This document shows, one piece after another, positions 1 to 8,204 of a stretch of 50,772 nucleotides of DNA; the stretch's first letter is position 1, and each line of letters starts with the position of its first letter. The stretch is from Polyangiaceae bacterium (lineage in GTDB: Bacteria > Myxococcota_A > Polyangia > Polyangiales > Polyangiaceae): the NCBI GenBank assembly GCA_029261965.1, contig JAJDAH010000098.1, positions 1 through 50,772 of the forward strand. Reading direction: 5' to 3'. The position numbers and the translations under genes are program-made. The notes under the pieces were generated by a model. That model was not told the origin of the DNA, did not search any database, and saw only the letters and a program-made list of their open reading frames with translations.

Positions 1-1
1 G

Positions 2-214
2 GAGAAGGCCAAGCGACGGCGTTTCAGCGCAGCGAAGAAGCTGCAGTTCCTTCGGGAGTACGAAGCGACCCCGAAGGGGGAGCGAGGGGCGTACCTGCGC
101 CAGCACGGCCTCTACTCCTCCCACATCGACACGTGGCGCAAGCAGGTGGCGAGCGGCGAGCTGAACGCCCTCGAGCCGAAGAAAGCGCGGTCGGAAGCGC
201 AAACCGCAGCCTGA
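2..214 (+). pseudogene. IS3-type transposase OrfA, C-terminal remnant cut by the window edge
   Basis: An open frame enters from the left edge and stops at 212-214, giving about 70 residues. It is basic at the start (EKAKRRRFSAAKKLQFLREY) and then reads GAYLRQHGLYSSHIDTWRKQ. This is the helix-turn-helix pattern of the small OrfA protein that binds the ends of IS3-family elements. The start lies outside the window. No OrfB follows: the next bases after the stop do not encode an integrase core, so the element is broken or rearranged here. An OrfB tail of a compatible type lies at 6631-6946 on the same strand and could be its lost partner. Family assignment is from motif recognition only. Confidence 0.55.
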
Positions 215-304
215 CCCGGAGAACTCGGGACTCGTTTCGTAAGAACTCGCCGTAGCCCGTCCTGACAAGCCCGAGCGGGCGTGCTGAGGTCGCGTCGCGC
301 AGAG

Positions 305-806
305 ATGGCTCGGCGAACGCGAGAAATCACATCAGTCCGACGGGACGTCGAGCAGCTCGGCGACGGCCCACAACGGCGGTATTCGCCGGACTTGCGGCGG
401 AAGATCGAAGAACTGGCGCGGAACCTGCGCCATGACGGAGCAAGCTTTGCCGTGATCAGCGAGGAGACTCCGACAGTGGCTCGAAGCGCAGCCCGTCCTC
501 AAAAGCACGAGCATCGGCGAGGCCATCCGCTACACGCTCACCTACTGGTCCCGACTGACCCGCTTCCTCGACGACGCGCGGATCCCCCTCGACAACAACC
601 GCACCGAACGAGGGATCCGAGGTCCGGTTGTCGGGCGGAAGAACCACTACGGCTCAAAGTCTCGTCAGGGAACCGAGGTCGCGTCGATCCCGTACTCGCT
701 CGTCGAAACCGCCAAGTTCAACGGCGTCGATCCCGCGAAGTACCTGGCGGACGCTGCGCGTGCGGCAAAGCGCGGCGAAGTGCTCTTGCCGTTGGCGACC
801 AACTGA
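305..806 (+). pseudogene. IS66-family element remnant (accessory ORF start fused to transposase C-terminus, internally deleted)
   Basis: Two pieces sit in different frames. From 305 a short frame (MARRTREITSVRRDVEQLGD, then RRYSPDLRRKIEELARNLR) looks like the small DNA-binding ORF of an IS66-type element. From about 465 to the stop at 804-806 another frame reads RLTRFLDDARIPLDNNRTER, VVGRKNHYGSKSRQGTEVAS and NGVDPAKYLADAARAAKRGE. This is the conserved tail of IS66 transposases and contains the final acidic catalytic residue region (NNRTERGIR). The middle of the transposase, with the first two catalytic Asp residues, is absent. The element is dead. It is a different lineage from the IS66 element at 3189-5229. 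Confidence 0.7.
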
Positions 807-1246
807 CGCTCGTCGCTCACGAAACAGCCTCGGCCGCTGTCAAGACGGGGCGCGGCGAGCTGCTACGTAGAAACGGTAGCCTCACACGAAGGGCACTTCC
901 GTTCTGCAAGCTCCACGCGCGGTCTCCTGCCGGCTCCGAGAACTGGCCATCGGAATCCCGCCCGTGCGAAGTGCACGGCCCAGACTGCGGACGACCGGGC
1001 GGTCGTCCGCGACGGCTCGGAGGTGAAGGTCCGGGCCGTCTCCTTTTCTGAGGCAGCCCTACGCCGCTACGCTGACGCCCTCGGCTCGGACAAGAAATCC
1101 GGGTGCCGCCTAAACCGGCGGATCGACCCCACGCTGCGCGATCGAAACGCCCCGCTCTTGGAGGATCGTTTCCCCTGGAGCCGACAACTCGCAATGCATC
1201 GCCCCGTTGTCAGGGGAGCGCCGATTGATCTATCACCGCGTTGGCC
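807..1246. other. 440-bp stretch with no supported gene
   Basis: Between the IS66 remnant and the orphan membrane gene there are only short overlapping frames on both strands without a recognisable domain, a good ribosome binding site or a consistent coding pattern. It may hold the lost outer end of the IS66 remnant and the promoter of the downstream gene. I could not identify a clear terminal repeat or promoter in it. Confidence 0.4.
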
Positions 1247-3181
1247 ATGTTCCTTGAAGTACTCAGCGTCTGCCTCGCCTTGGCAGCAGCGCAGACAGTC
1301 CTCGCAGGACTCGGCTATTCGGTCGTCTATGCCGCGAGGTACTGGCCCGCGAACGAAGACTCTAGTTCGACCAGCATAAGTGAAGCTATCGCCCATTGTG
1401 CGCTCGTCCTAGCCTGCACAGCTGCCTGCGCGCCTCTGCTGCTGGTCTTGAAGACGATCGCCGACTCCCTCATGTGGGGTGTCGTCGCAGCTGGGGTAGT
1501 TGTCGGACACTGCCTACATGCGCGCCGCAACAGCCAGAAAGCCATAGGTCGAGTACTAGTCTACTTCTTCACGAGTTTTTTCGTGCTCGTCGCGACGCAC
1601 GGCTACTGGCACCAACCGGAAACTCTGCACGACGGAATCGCCGAAGTCCACAACGTGTACTGGGACTACTATCCTCATCTGCAACTCCAGCAGCATCTCG
1701 CTTTCCACCACGAGGGCGGACCAGTATTGGCTCCAGGGGGGTATCCAGCTGCACTTACAAAAAACTCCAACGTAGTGTCCACCTTTTCGTCTCTTCCCGT
1801 CGCGCTCGCGACGCTTGGCGATCCTCGCAACTGGACGTTTTCACTCGCGATGGCGGCCAGTACGTGGGGCGTGCAGTTGATGTTGCTGGCCGTGCTCGCC
1901 ATCCTTCGCGGCACACTGGGGCGCGCATGGTGTGTCGTTGGGGTCGCGATGCTGCTCGTGGGATATCTGGGTGAAATTACCGTTCCCACGCACTGGCTGT
2001 ACACTCACTTTGTTGGTGGCAACAGTGGAGTGTCCATCGCCTTGTTTCTGAGTGTTGTCTGGTTCTGTAGCCCGAGTCCATTTGCGTCGTCGGTGCCGGA
2101 GAAACGAGCCAGACTACTCTTGCTCGCGGCTCCGTGTTTGCTTTGGAGTCGATTGACGTGGGTGCCCTTCTACGGACCGTTTTTACTCTTTTTGTTTTTC
2201 ACCTTGATACGATCACAGGTGGCCATGGGGGATAAGGTCCGAGACGTTCTGCGCCGCGTCGTGCCCAACGTGGTGGTCGCAGCAGGTCTTGCGCTACTCG
2301 TTGTGACGAACAATGACATATTCGGACGCTCGCCAGGGAAGCTTGAACTCGAGACTACGCCGAGTCTAGATCACTACCTCCACTATCTATCGTGGTCGCC
2401 GCGCTACCGCGCCTTCGCAATCGAATTCGCGAGGGGCAACCTGCTGCGCGGAATGGCGTCCGAGGTATTCCTCAACGCTGCCACGGCACTTGCGATCGGA
2501 TATATTGGCCGCTCGAAGACCTTAGGCTGGATCGGCTTCGCAGCACTTTTTTTTCAGAGCGCTGCGATGTTTCTCGTCAAGCCGCTAGGCGAGGCGTTCA
2601 AGTACGGGAGCGGTGAGCCATTGGTCTCGTTTATGATGCTCAGAGAACGGCTTCTGCCCCTACTAGCTGTTCTCTTGCTTCCTTGGAACCGCTTTTCCCT
2701 CGGATGGTTGGAACGATTCTCGAGCAGACACGGGTGGACTCGGCATGCACTACTCACCCCGGGAGTGGTCGTCCTCTGTTCGCTCTCTTGGTTTGGGAGT
2801 GACTCGTTCAAGTACTCCCCAGCCTTCGTCGTTCAGTCTCAGGCGATCACGCAGCTGCGCGCCGCGTGTCACCGTGGAGAAGTTCGCGGAGTATACTGGA
2901 CGGGCCGAGTCCGAGGTCCGAGCGGGAGGTATGCGAAGGGACATCTGCAGCGCTCGTTGATGGCCGCGTACACCGGGTGTCTGAACGTTGGTGAGGAGCG
3001 CTACAGTCACAAGCTCTCGTCCACCGATGCGCGGCTGGAGTTTCAGAAGCTAGGAGATCAAGTCATTCGAGACTGCGGTAGGGAGAGCCGAGCTGGAGCA
3101 CGAATTGACAGTGCCAAACGGGCGTTGAGGGGTGCTCGAATCGCAGTTGCCAGACTGGATGGTCGATGCGCCTGGTGGTGA
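1247..3181 (+). CDS. Orphan polytopic membrane protein, unknown function
   Basis: About 644 residues from the ATG at 1247; a TTG two codons upstream is also in frame. Many hydrophobic segments alternate with short loops (for example VLACTAACAPLLLVL, GVVAAGVVVGH, MLLAVLAILRG, WIGFAALFFQSAAMFLV), giving roughly 10 or more predicted spans. A larger loop after the first spans is rich in His, Tyr and Trp (HGYWHQPETLHDG, VYWDYYPHLQ), as seen in some membrane glycosyltransferases and O-antigen-type proteins. I do not recognise the family. The C-terminal 130 residues are soluble and basic. Its base composition is visibly more AT-rich than the backbone genes (runs of T, mixed third positions), and it is flanked by broken IS elements on the left and an intact one on the right. 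Acquisition by transfer is therefore likely. A role in surface polysaccharide synthesis is only a guess. Confidence 0.7.
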   Translation: MFLEVLSVCLALAAAQTVLAGLGYSVVYAARYWPANEDSSSTSISEAIAHCALVLACTAACAPLLLVLKTIADSLMWGVVAAGVVVGHCLHARRNSQKAIGRVLVYFFTSFFVLVATHGYWHQPETLHDGIAEVHNVYWDYYPHLQLQQHLAFHHEGGPVLAPGGYPAALTKNSNVVSTFSSLPVALATLGDPRNWTFSLAMAASTWGVQLMLLAVLAILRGTLGRAWCVVGVAMLLVGYLGEITVPTHWLYTHFVGGNSGVSIALFLSVVWFCSPSPFASSVPEKRARLLLLAAPCLLWSRLTWVPFYGPFLLFLFFTLIRSQVAMGDKVRDVLRRVVPNVVVAAGLALLVVTNNDIFGRSPGKLELETTPSLDHYLHYLSWSPRYRAFAIEFARGNLLRGMASEVFLNAATALAIGYIGRSKTLGWIGFAALFFQSAAMFLVKPLGEAFKYGSGEPLVSFMMLRERLLPLLAVLLLPWNRFSLGWLERFSSRHGWTRHALLTPGVVVLCSLSWFGSDSFKYSPAFVVQSQAITQLRAACHRGEVRGVYWTGRVRGPSGRYAKGHLQRSLMAAYTGCLNVGEERYSHKLSSTDARLEFQKLGDQVIRDCGRESRAGARIDSAKRALRGARIAVARLDGRCAWW

Positions 3182-3243
3182 CAGAGACGTAACCGTTCAG
3201 CCCCCTGCTTGAGCAAGCGATCTCGGTGTGCGATCGGGACCGC

Positions 3244-3645
3244 ATGACGAACACCAACACGACCCAGGAACTGGCCGAGCGCATCGAACGCCTGGTCCAG
3301 GAACACATCTCGGAAACCCAGGTCGCTGCGCAGGCCGCTGTCGAGCGGGCCTTCGCTCCGACCGGCGGCGCGAAGCGGCACTCGACGCGTCAGCAGCGCT
3401 CGTCGCACCCGAAGCGACGTCGCGGACCGCAGGAGCTCGAGGCGATCGGCGAGCGCTTGTACGAGGCCGTCTGCGCGAAGCCGGGCGAGACGATGGCGGT
3501 GCTGGCGCCGATGGTCGGCGGAACGGCGCGTGAGCTGAATCGACCGATGATGCGGATGAAGCGCGCGGGACGTGTGCGGGTGGTGGGCACTCGCAGCTCT
3601 GCCCGGTATTTTCCGATGGCGAGCGGGGTCCAGGCGGCCGAGTAG
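3244..3645 (+). CDS. IS66-borne passenger protein, small basic DNA-binding-like protein
   Basis: 133 residues from the ATG at 3244; the frame is open a few codons further upstream. The N-terminal 40 residues form an acidic amphipathic helix (TQELAERIERLVQEHI). A basic Ser/Arg/Lys linker follows (TRQQRSSHPKRRRGPQ). The last 70 residues (GERLYEAVCAKPGETMAVLA, ELNRPMMRMKRAGRVRVVG) look like a winged-helix module with a recognition helix and a beta wing. The gene lies wholly inside the inverted repeats of the IS66 element and ends 8 bp before the transposase stop on the other strand. From memory, similar small proteins recur beside IS66 transposases in Sorangium-type genomes, but I could not search. 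A regulator or targeting factor for the element is possible. Confidence 0.65.
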   Translation: MTNTNTTQELAERIERLVQEHISETQVAAQAAVERAFAPTGGAKRHSTRQQRSSHPKRRRGPQELEAIGERLYEAVCAKPGETMAVLAPMVGGTARELNRPMMRMKRAGRVRVVGTRSSARYFPMASGVQAAE

Positions 3646-3653
3646 ACCGTCGC

Positions 3654-5156
3654 TCAAGCGGCGAAGAGCGAAGGTGTGGGACCATCGTCGCGCTGCGCCT
3701 CACAGCATCCGATGAGGAACTCGAACACGTTTCTCTTCTGCTTGCGTGCCGTGTGCGCGACGGTCATCAGGCGTTCGGCGAAGCGATTGCCGCGCTCACT
3801 CTGCGTGCCGAACGAACGCTTCCTCCACAAGACGAACGCGCGCAGCTCTCTTTCGCCGTGATTGTTGGTCGGGTCCACGCCGTCGTGGTCGACGAACATC
3901 CACAGCGCCTGCCTGTGCTCGAGGATGTAGGCGCACGAGCCCGACACGCCCTTGATGTCCGCAGCGGCTGCGCGAGCGAGCACGCCTTCGACCTGCTCCC
4001 GGACCGGAGCCATCCACGCGACGAACTGCGGGCGGCTCATCTTTTCCGCTTGGTAGTCGTGCCACCAATCGAACACGAGGGCGGAGTAGTCGAGTAGCTC
4101 TCGACCGATTCGAGCTTCGGGACCGTCGCGCTCGGAGAACGAAACGAACTTGCGGATGAGGTGGCTCCAGCAGATTCGGCGCCGGTCCATCGCCCAGAAG
4201 TTGAGCGCCTTGGCCCGATCGCTCACCAGGATCCCCTTCAGCGCACCGAAAAGTGGCTGGAGCGTCTTCTTGCTGCCGTCCGAAACGATCTTGAACGCGG
4301 TCGCCGCCTTCGTCGCGATCGTCCACAACGAGAGCAGGGCGCCGGCCTGAAGCCACGTCGTGCCGTCGGTGTGCTTCACGCCGTCCTTGCCGACCTGCTT
4401 CCACACCTCGGCGACCGGCGCCTGGACGGCCTCGCTGATGCGGCCCTCGACGGCGCTGAGTCCACCGAGGGATACCGTCACGCCGAGCACATCGGCGAGC
4501 AGGTCCTGCGTCTTGCGCCGGCTCAGATGGTAGATGCCCGTGAGCATCGCCATGATGGCCATCAATCGGGGCCCGAAGGGCGACGACGGGATTACCGACT
4601 CGTCGTAGGCGGCCCGGGTCCGGTGTCCGCATTTGCCGCAGGTGCAAGCGTGGCGCCGCCACTCCGTCGTGTACGGCTCGACGGGGGGCAGGTCCGTCTG
4701 CTGGTGGCGCATCGGTGACGAGTCCGGCGCCGGTGACAGCGGCTCGAAGCAGTGTTCGCACTCCGATGGATACAGATCGACGAACTTGTTGACCTTGTCC
4801 TCGGGCACGAGACCTCGATGAGCACCTTGGTGTCCGGGTTGGCCGCCGCGTTTGCGCTTCCCCTTGCCCTTCTTCCGCTCGTCCTTGCCCTTGCGCTTCT
4901 TCCGCTGACCCGGTGAGTCGCTGGACGGAGGCAGGTGCGAGTTGCGCGAGTTTTGACCGAGCCGCTCGGTCAGCTCCGCCACCAGCTGCTCGAGCTTCGC
5001 GATGCGCTCGTCCTGCTCGGCGACCCGAGCCTCGAGCCTCGCGACCTCGGCGATGCGCTCGTCCCCGCGCGGCGAGCTCCGCCTCGAGCTCGGCAATCCG
5101 CGCAGTCGCGCCAGTCCGTGGTCACGAGCTACGTGATCCACGAAAGAAATCGTCAT
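3654..5156 (-). CDS. IS66-family transposase
   Basis: 500 residues, the normal length for this family. Order of parts: an N-terminal leucine-zipper-like coiled coil (VARLEARVAEQDERIAKLEQ), a Lys/Arg-rich linker (GKDERKKGKGKRKRGGQPGH), a zinc-binding segment (CEHCFEPL, then CTCGKCGHRTR), and a DDE core. The core shows Asp in KHTDGTTW, Asp in ILVSDRAKALN and Glu in NNHGERELRAF, so it looks catalytically intact. It cuts and pastes the element by recognising the terminal repeats. The first 35 residues are doubtful: in the +1 frame near 5051-5105 the DNA reads RIAELEAELAAR, which continues the coiled coil better. A one-base indel near 5070 may therefore have shifted the original N-terminus. No separate tnpA or tnpB is present in the element. 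Confidence 0.85.
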   Translation of the reverse strand: MTISFVDHVARDHGLARLRGLPSSRRSSPRGDERIAEVARLEARVAEQDERIAKLEQLVAELTERLGQNSRNSHLPPSSDSPGQRKKRKGKDERKKGKGKRKRGGQPGHQGAHRGLVPEDKVNKFVDLYPSECEHCFEPLSPAPDSSPMRHQQTDLPPVEPYTTEWRRHACTCGKCGHRTRAAYDESVIPSSPFGPRLMAIMAMLTGIYHLSRRKTQDLLADVLGVTVSLGGLSAVEGRISEAVQAPVAEVWKQVGKDGVKHTDGTTWLQAGALLSLWTIATKAATAFKIVSDGSKKTLQPLFGALKGILVSDRAKALNFWAMDRRRICWSHLIRKFVSFSERDGPEARIGRELLDYSALVFDWWHDYQAEKMSRPQFVAWMAPVREQVEGVLARAAAADIKGVSGSCAYILEHRQALWMFVDHDGVDPTNNHGERELRAFVLWRKRSFGTQSERGNRFAERLMTVAHTARKQKRNVFEFLIGCCEAQRDDGPTPSLFAA

Positions 5157-5229
5157 GGAAAGGACGAAATTTCTTATGGAATGATCTCGATCACTTACGC
5201 GGCCGTCAGACCCCCGGGTGAACGGTTAC

Positions 5230-6630
5230 TGTGGATCGGTCTCGTGACAAAGGCGGTCTATCCTTCCGCGTGAAAAGCAACACGCAATCCCGTGGTTGGC
5301 GCCACGGGCGGAAGGCAGGCCACCCGATGCTGAGAATAGTCGAAGAAGGCCGATCCGGAAACGAAGAACGTACTGGGCTCGACGAGCTCGCGCGAGAAGG
5401 AGCAAGACGGATTGCTCGTCGCGGCCCTCGAAACGGAGGTGACGCAATACCTCGAGGCGCACCAGGAGCGCGACGAGCAAGGCCATGCGCAGGTCGTGCG
5501 AAACGGGAAAGCCAAGGCCCGGAAGGTGACGACCGGGGCCGGTACCTTCGAGGTCGAGGCGCCGCGAGTCAACGACAAGCGCACCGACGAGGAGGGCGAA
5601 CGTCAGAAATTCACGAGCAAGATTCTTCCGCCGTACATGCGCCGGTCTCCGAAGGTCGCCGAGGTGATTCCGATCCTGTATCTGCGCGGGCTCTCCACCG
5701 GCGACTTCCGCGAGGCGTTACCCGTACTGCTTGGCGAAGATGCAGCGGGACTCTCGCCGACGAACATCGCGCGGCTCACGGCGGTTCGGCAGAAGGAGTA
5801 CGACCAGTTCAATGCGCGCGACCTGAACGACCGGGACTACGTCTACATCTGGGCCGATGGCATCCACTTCAACATCCGGTTGGAGGAGGACAGGCTCTGT
5901 ACGCTGGTAATCATCGGCGTTCGGCCGGACGGGACGAAGGAGCTCATCGCCGTCGAGGACGGCTACCGCGAGAGCACCGAGAGCTGGCTCGGCGTGCTGC
6001 GCAGCCTCGAGCGCCGCGGCATGCAGGCGCCACTCATTGCGGTGGGCGACGGAGCGCTCGGTTTTTGGGGGGCGTTGCGCGAGGTCTACAGCTCGACGCG
6101 CGAACAAAGGTGCTGGTGCCACAAGCTCGGAAATGTCCTCGATGCTCTTCCGAAGCGCCTCCAAGGCAAAGCCAAGAAGGCCCTGCACCAGGCGATGTAC
6201 GCCGAGACGAAGGAGCACGCCGAGGAGGCGCTCGACCGCTTCGTCGCCGACTACGAGGCGAAGTACCCGAAGGCGACAGCGAAGATCGAGAAGGACCGGG
6301 ACGCCATGCTCACGTTCTTCGACTACCCCGCCGAACACTGGAAGCACTTGCGCACGACGAACATCATCGAGTCACCATTCGCCACGGTGCGGCTACGCAC
6401 GAAGGTGACCAAAGGTGCCGGCTCACGCATCAAGGGTCTGACCATGGCCTTCAAGCTGCTCGACATGTCGCAGGCTCGGTGGCGACGCTTGAACGGACAC
6501 GAGAAGCTCCCCCTCGTTCGTGGCGGAGTGAAGTTCGTCGATGGTGCTCAACTCGAAAGGAACAAGGATCTCGATGCGGAGGATGCCGCCTGATCATGCA
6601 TGGTCGATCCACAACATTTGACAATTTCTC
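5230..6630. mobile_element. IS256-family insertion sequence, left end possibly trimmed
   Basis: A nine-base inverted repeat, TGTGGATCG, is found at 5230-5238 and, inverted, at 6605-6613. On the right the IS256-like end continues as ACAACATTTGACAATTTCTC to about 6630. The matching outer part of the left repeat is missing because the IS66 element ends exactly at 5229. The simplest reading is that the IS66 element replaced or cut the outer left end of this IS256 element. The right end joins an IS3-type OrfB fragment, so this IS256 copy had itself inserted into, or next to, an older IS3 element. Confidence 0.5.
5412..6593 (+). CDS. IS256-family (mutator-type) transposase
   Basis: At least 393 residues from a TTG at 5412. 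The family pattern (LGSTSSREKEQDGLLVAALE) starts upstream at about 5352, but the frame has a stop at 5337-5339 and no ATG or GTG after it, so the natural start is unclear or lost. The catalytic triad is visible: Asp in YIWADGIHFNI, Asp in AVGDGALGFWGAL and Glu in TTNIIESPFATVR. The zinc or insertion-domain signature CWCHKLGNVLDALPK lies between the second Asp and the Glu. The core is complete to the C-terminus. The gene fills the IS256 element and is unrelated at close range to the decayed IS256 copy at 6958-7930. Activity depends on whether the shortened N-terminus and left end still work. Confidence 0.8.
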   Translation: MLVAALETEVTQYLEAHQERDEQGHAQVVRNGKAKARKVTTGAGTFEVEAPRVNDKRTDEEGERQKFTSKILPPYMRRSPKVAEVIPILYLRGLSTGDFREALPVLLGEDAAGLSPTNIARLTAVRQKEYDQFNARDLNDRDYVYIWADGIHFNIRLEEDRLCTLVIIGVRPDGTKELIAVEDGYRESTESWLGVLRSLERRGMQAPLIAVGDGALGFWGALREVYSSTREQRCWCHKLGNVLDALPKRLQGKAKKALHQAMYAETKEHAEEALDRFVADYEAKYPKATAKIEKDRDAMLTFFDYPAEHWKHLRTTNIIESPFATVRLRTKVTKGAGSRIKGLTMAFKLLDMSQARWRRLNGHEKLPLVRGGVKFVDGAQLERNKDLDAEDAA

Positions 6631-6946
6631 AGACTTCTTCCACTGGTACAACACCGAGCATCACCACAGCGGCCTGGGCTACCTCACGCCGCAGCAAGTG
6701 CATGAGGGCCGCGCCGAGCAAACTCTCGCCGCGCGCCAAGGCGTCCTGCTACGCGCCTACGAACAGCACCCTGAACGCTTTCCGAACGGACCACCACGCG
6801 TGGCGAGTCCGCCGACCGAGGTTTGGATCAACCCGCCACACCGTGAACGCGACGACCTCAACCCTCCTGCCTCCGGCGTGGTCGTGAAGTCGATCACCCG
6901 CGGCAACATCGAACCGGTTGCAGAGCAACGCTCCACTAATTCATGA
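6631..6946 (+). pseudogene. IS3-family transposase OrfB, C-terminal remnant
   Basis: The frame ending at 6946 reads DFFHWYNTEHHHSGLGYLTP, then QQVHEGRAEQTLAARQ and PTEVWINPP. This is the end of an IS3-type integrase core, after the last catalytic Glu region, and the usual tail of such proteins. The 5' two thirds of OrfB, with the Asp residues, is missing. The break coincides with the right end of the IS256 element. The strand and type agree with the OrfA fragment at the left window edge. Confidence 0.7.
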
Positions 6947-6957
6947 AAACGCGTGTC

Positions 6958-7930
6958 TCAAACTCGTTGACATTTTCCGCGCTTCTCGAGGTTTCGGATG
7001 GCGAGGAAGAGTAGCTTGACGGCGGCCTCGTCCGTGGGGAAGTGGCCGCGGTAGTAGACGAGCTTCGCAGCGTCGAGTTGAGCGACTCGATGGCGTTCGT
7101 CGTGTAGATGATCCTGCGGACCTCCGGCGGGAAGTCGAGGAACGGGGCGATACGCTCCCAATTTGCTCGCTATGAGCCAATCATCGGGTAGCGGGGTTTC
7201 CCACTTGTCTTCGAAGGCCTCGAGCGCGTTCTCTGCGTCGTCCACGACTGGCGGCAGTGTAGATGGGCTTGAGGTCACGGACCACCTCACGTCGGTCCTT
7301 GTAGCTCACGAAGCGCACGGAGTTGCGGATGGCGTGCACGATGCACGTCTGCACGACGGTGTTCGGGAACACCGTCTCGATGGCTTCGGGGAAGCCCTTG
7401 AGCCCGTCGCAGCAGGCGATGAGGATGTCCTCGACGCCTCGGGTCTTGAGACTCGTTGACGACTTTGAGCCAGAACTTCGCTCCCTCGGTTTTGCTCGAT
7501 CCAGATGCCGAGCACCTCCTTGCCGCCGTTCACGTTGACGCCGAGTGCGAGGTAGACCGACTTGTTGCGGACAACGCCTTGGTCGCGGATTTTGACCACG
7601 AGCGCATCAAGGTAAACGATGGGGTAGATCGAAGCGAGCGGCCTCCCCTGCCAGCGGGGGATGTCGTCGGCGAGGTGGCCGTGGATGTCGCGAACCGTCA
7701 TCCCGCGGGCGTACAGCGCGATAATGCGATCGTCGAAGCCGGCCAACCGACGCTCCCGCTTCTTGATGAGTTGCGGCTCGAAGCTGCCTTCTCGGTCGCG
7801 GGGGACGTCGATGGTGGCGTCTCCCTGGTCGGTAAGGACCGTCTTGCTCGTGTAGCCGTTGCGACCGTTGGCCTTGCCGTCTGGTTTCGCACGGCCGCTC
7901 TCGTAGCCGAGGTGCTCGGTGAGCTATCGC
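6958..7930 (-). pseudogene. Decayed IS256-family transposase
   Basis: Read on the minus strand, pieces of one mutator-type transposase lie in order but in different frames. First SGRAKPDGKANGRNGYTSKT and AGFDDRIIALYARGMTVRDI, directly joined to [20 protein letters not shown] and [15 protein letters not shown]. After a frameshift near 7450 comes [20 protein letters not shown]. After another near 7260 comes [16 protein letters not shown], and finally [12 protein letters not shown]. The start is gone, a segment between the GHL of the targeting region and RWQGRPL is deleted, and at least two frameshifts are present. The protein cannot be functional. It is a more distant IS256 lineage than the copy at 5412-6593 and looks much older. 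Confidence 0.75.
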
Positions 7931-8204
7931 GCCGGTCAACTGGGCAAAAACCTCCGAGCGCGACGACGTGCGCAAGACGCTCTTGCTCGACCCTACCGCG
8001 CCATCAGTCTCGGCATCGGGGGGAGCCAGCAGACCTAGCCCTGGACTTCCGGCGCTTACAGCACGGAGGCGTTGAACGGATACCGAGGAACGCGTCGGCG
8101 CTGATCGTCAAGCCGGCGTCAATTAGGATGAACGGAGAGCATCTAGCGGTCGGTCCCAAATCGCTCTTGCTCGACGAGCCGGGGCGCGGTATCCGGGGAG
8201 TCCC
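7931..8204. other. 274-bp spacer with no supported gene
   Basis: The stretch between the decayed IS256 gene and the epimerase has no frame with a recognisable product. It probably holds the missing outer end of the IS256 element and the promoter of the epimerase gene. I found no convincing -35/-10 pair. Confidence 0.35.

Larger units (their letters stand above)
3189..5229. mobile_element. IS66-family insertion sequence, about 2.04 kb
   Basis: The ends match as an inverted repeat. The left end begins GTAACCGTTCAGCCCC at 3189. The right end, read on the minus strand from 5229, begins GTAACCGTTCACCCGG, so the first 11 bases are identical. Inside are a full-length IS66-type transposase on the minus strand and a small gene on the plus strand that converges with it. 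The eight bases outside the left end (3181-3188) and the right end (5230-5237) do not match, so no target duplication is visible. That fits insertion followed by deletion or recombination at the right edge, where an IS256 end is directly adjacent. Confidence 0.7.

Noticed and set aside
281-1051. 256-codon frame as one gene
   Set aside because: Only the first 50 or so residues look like an IS66 accessory ORF; after about 465 the real transposase tail is in another frame.
3181-5237. 8-bp target-site duplication around the IS66 element
   Set aside because: The flanking eight bases (3181-3188 and 5230-5237) do not match.
5231-6946. 571-codon frame spanning the IS256 element
   Set aside because: Only its last part (after about 6600) is real coding, an IS3 OrfB tail; the rest is out of frame with the IS256 transposase.
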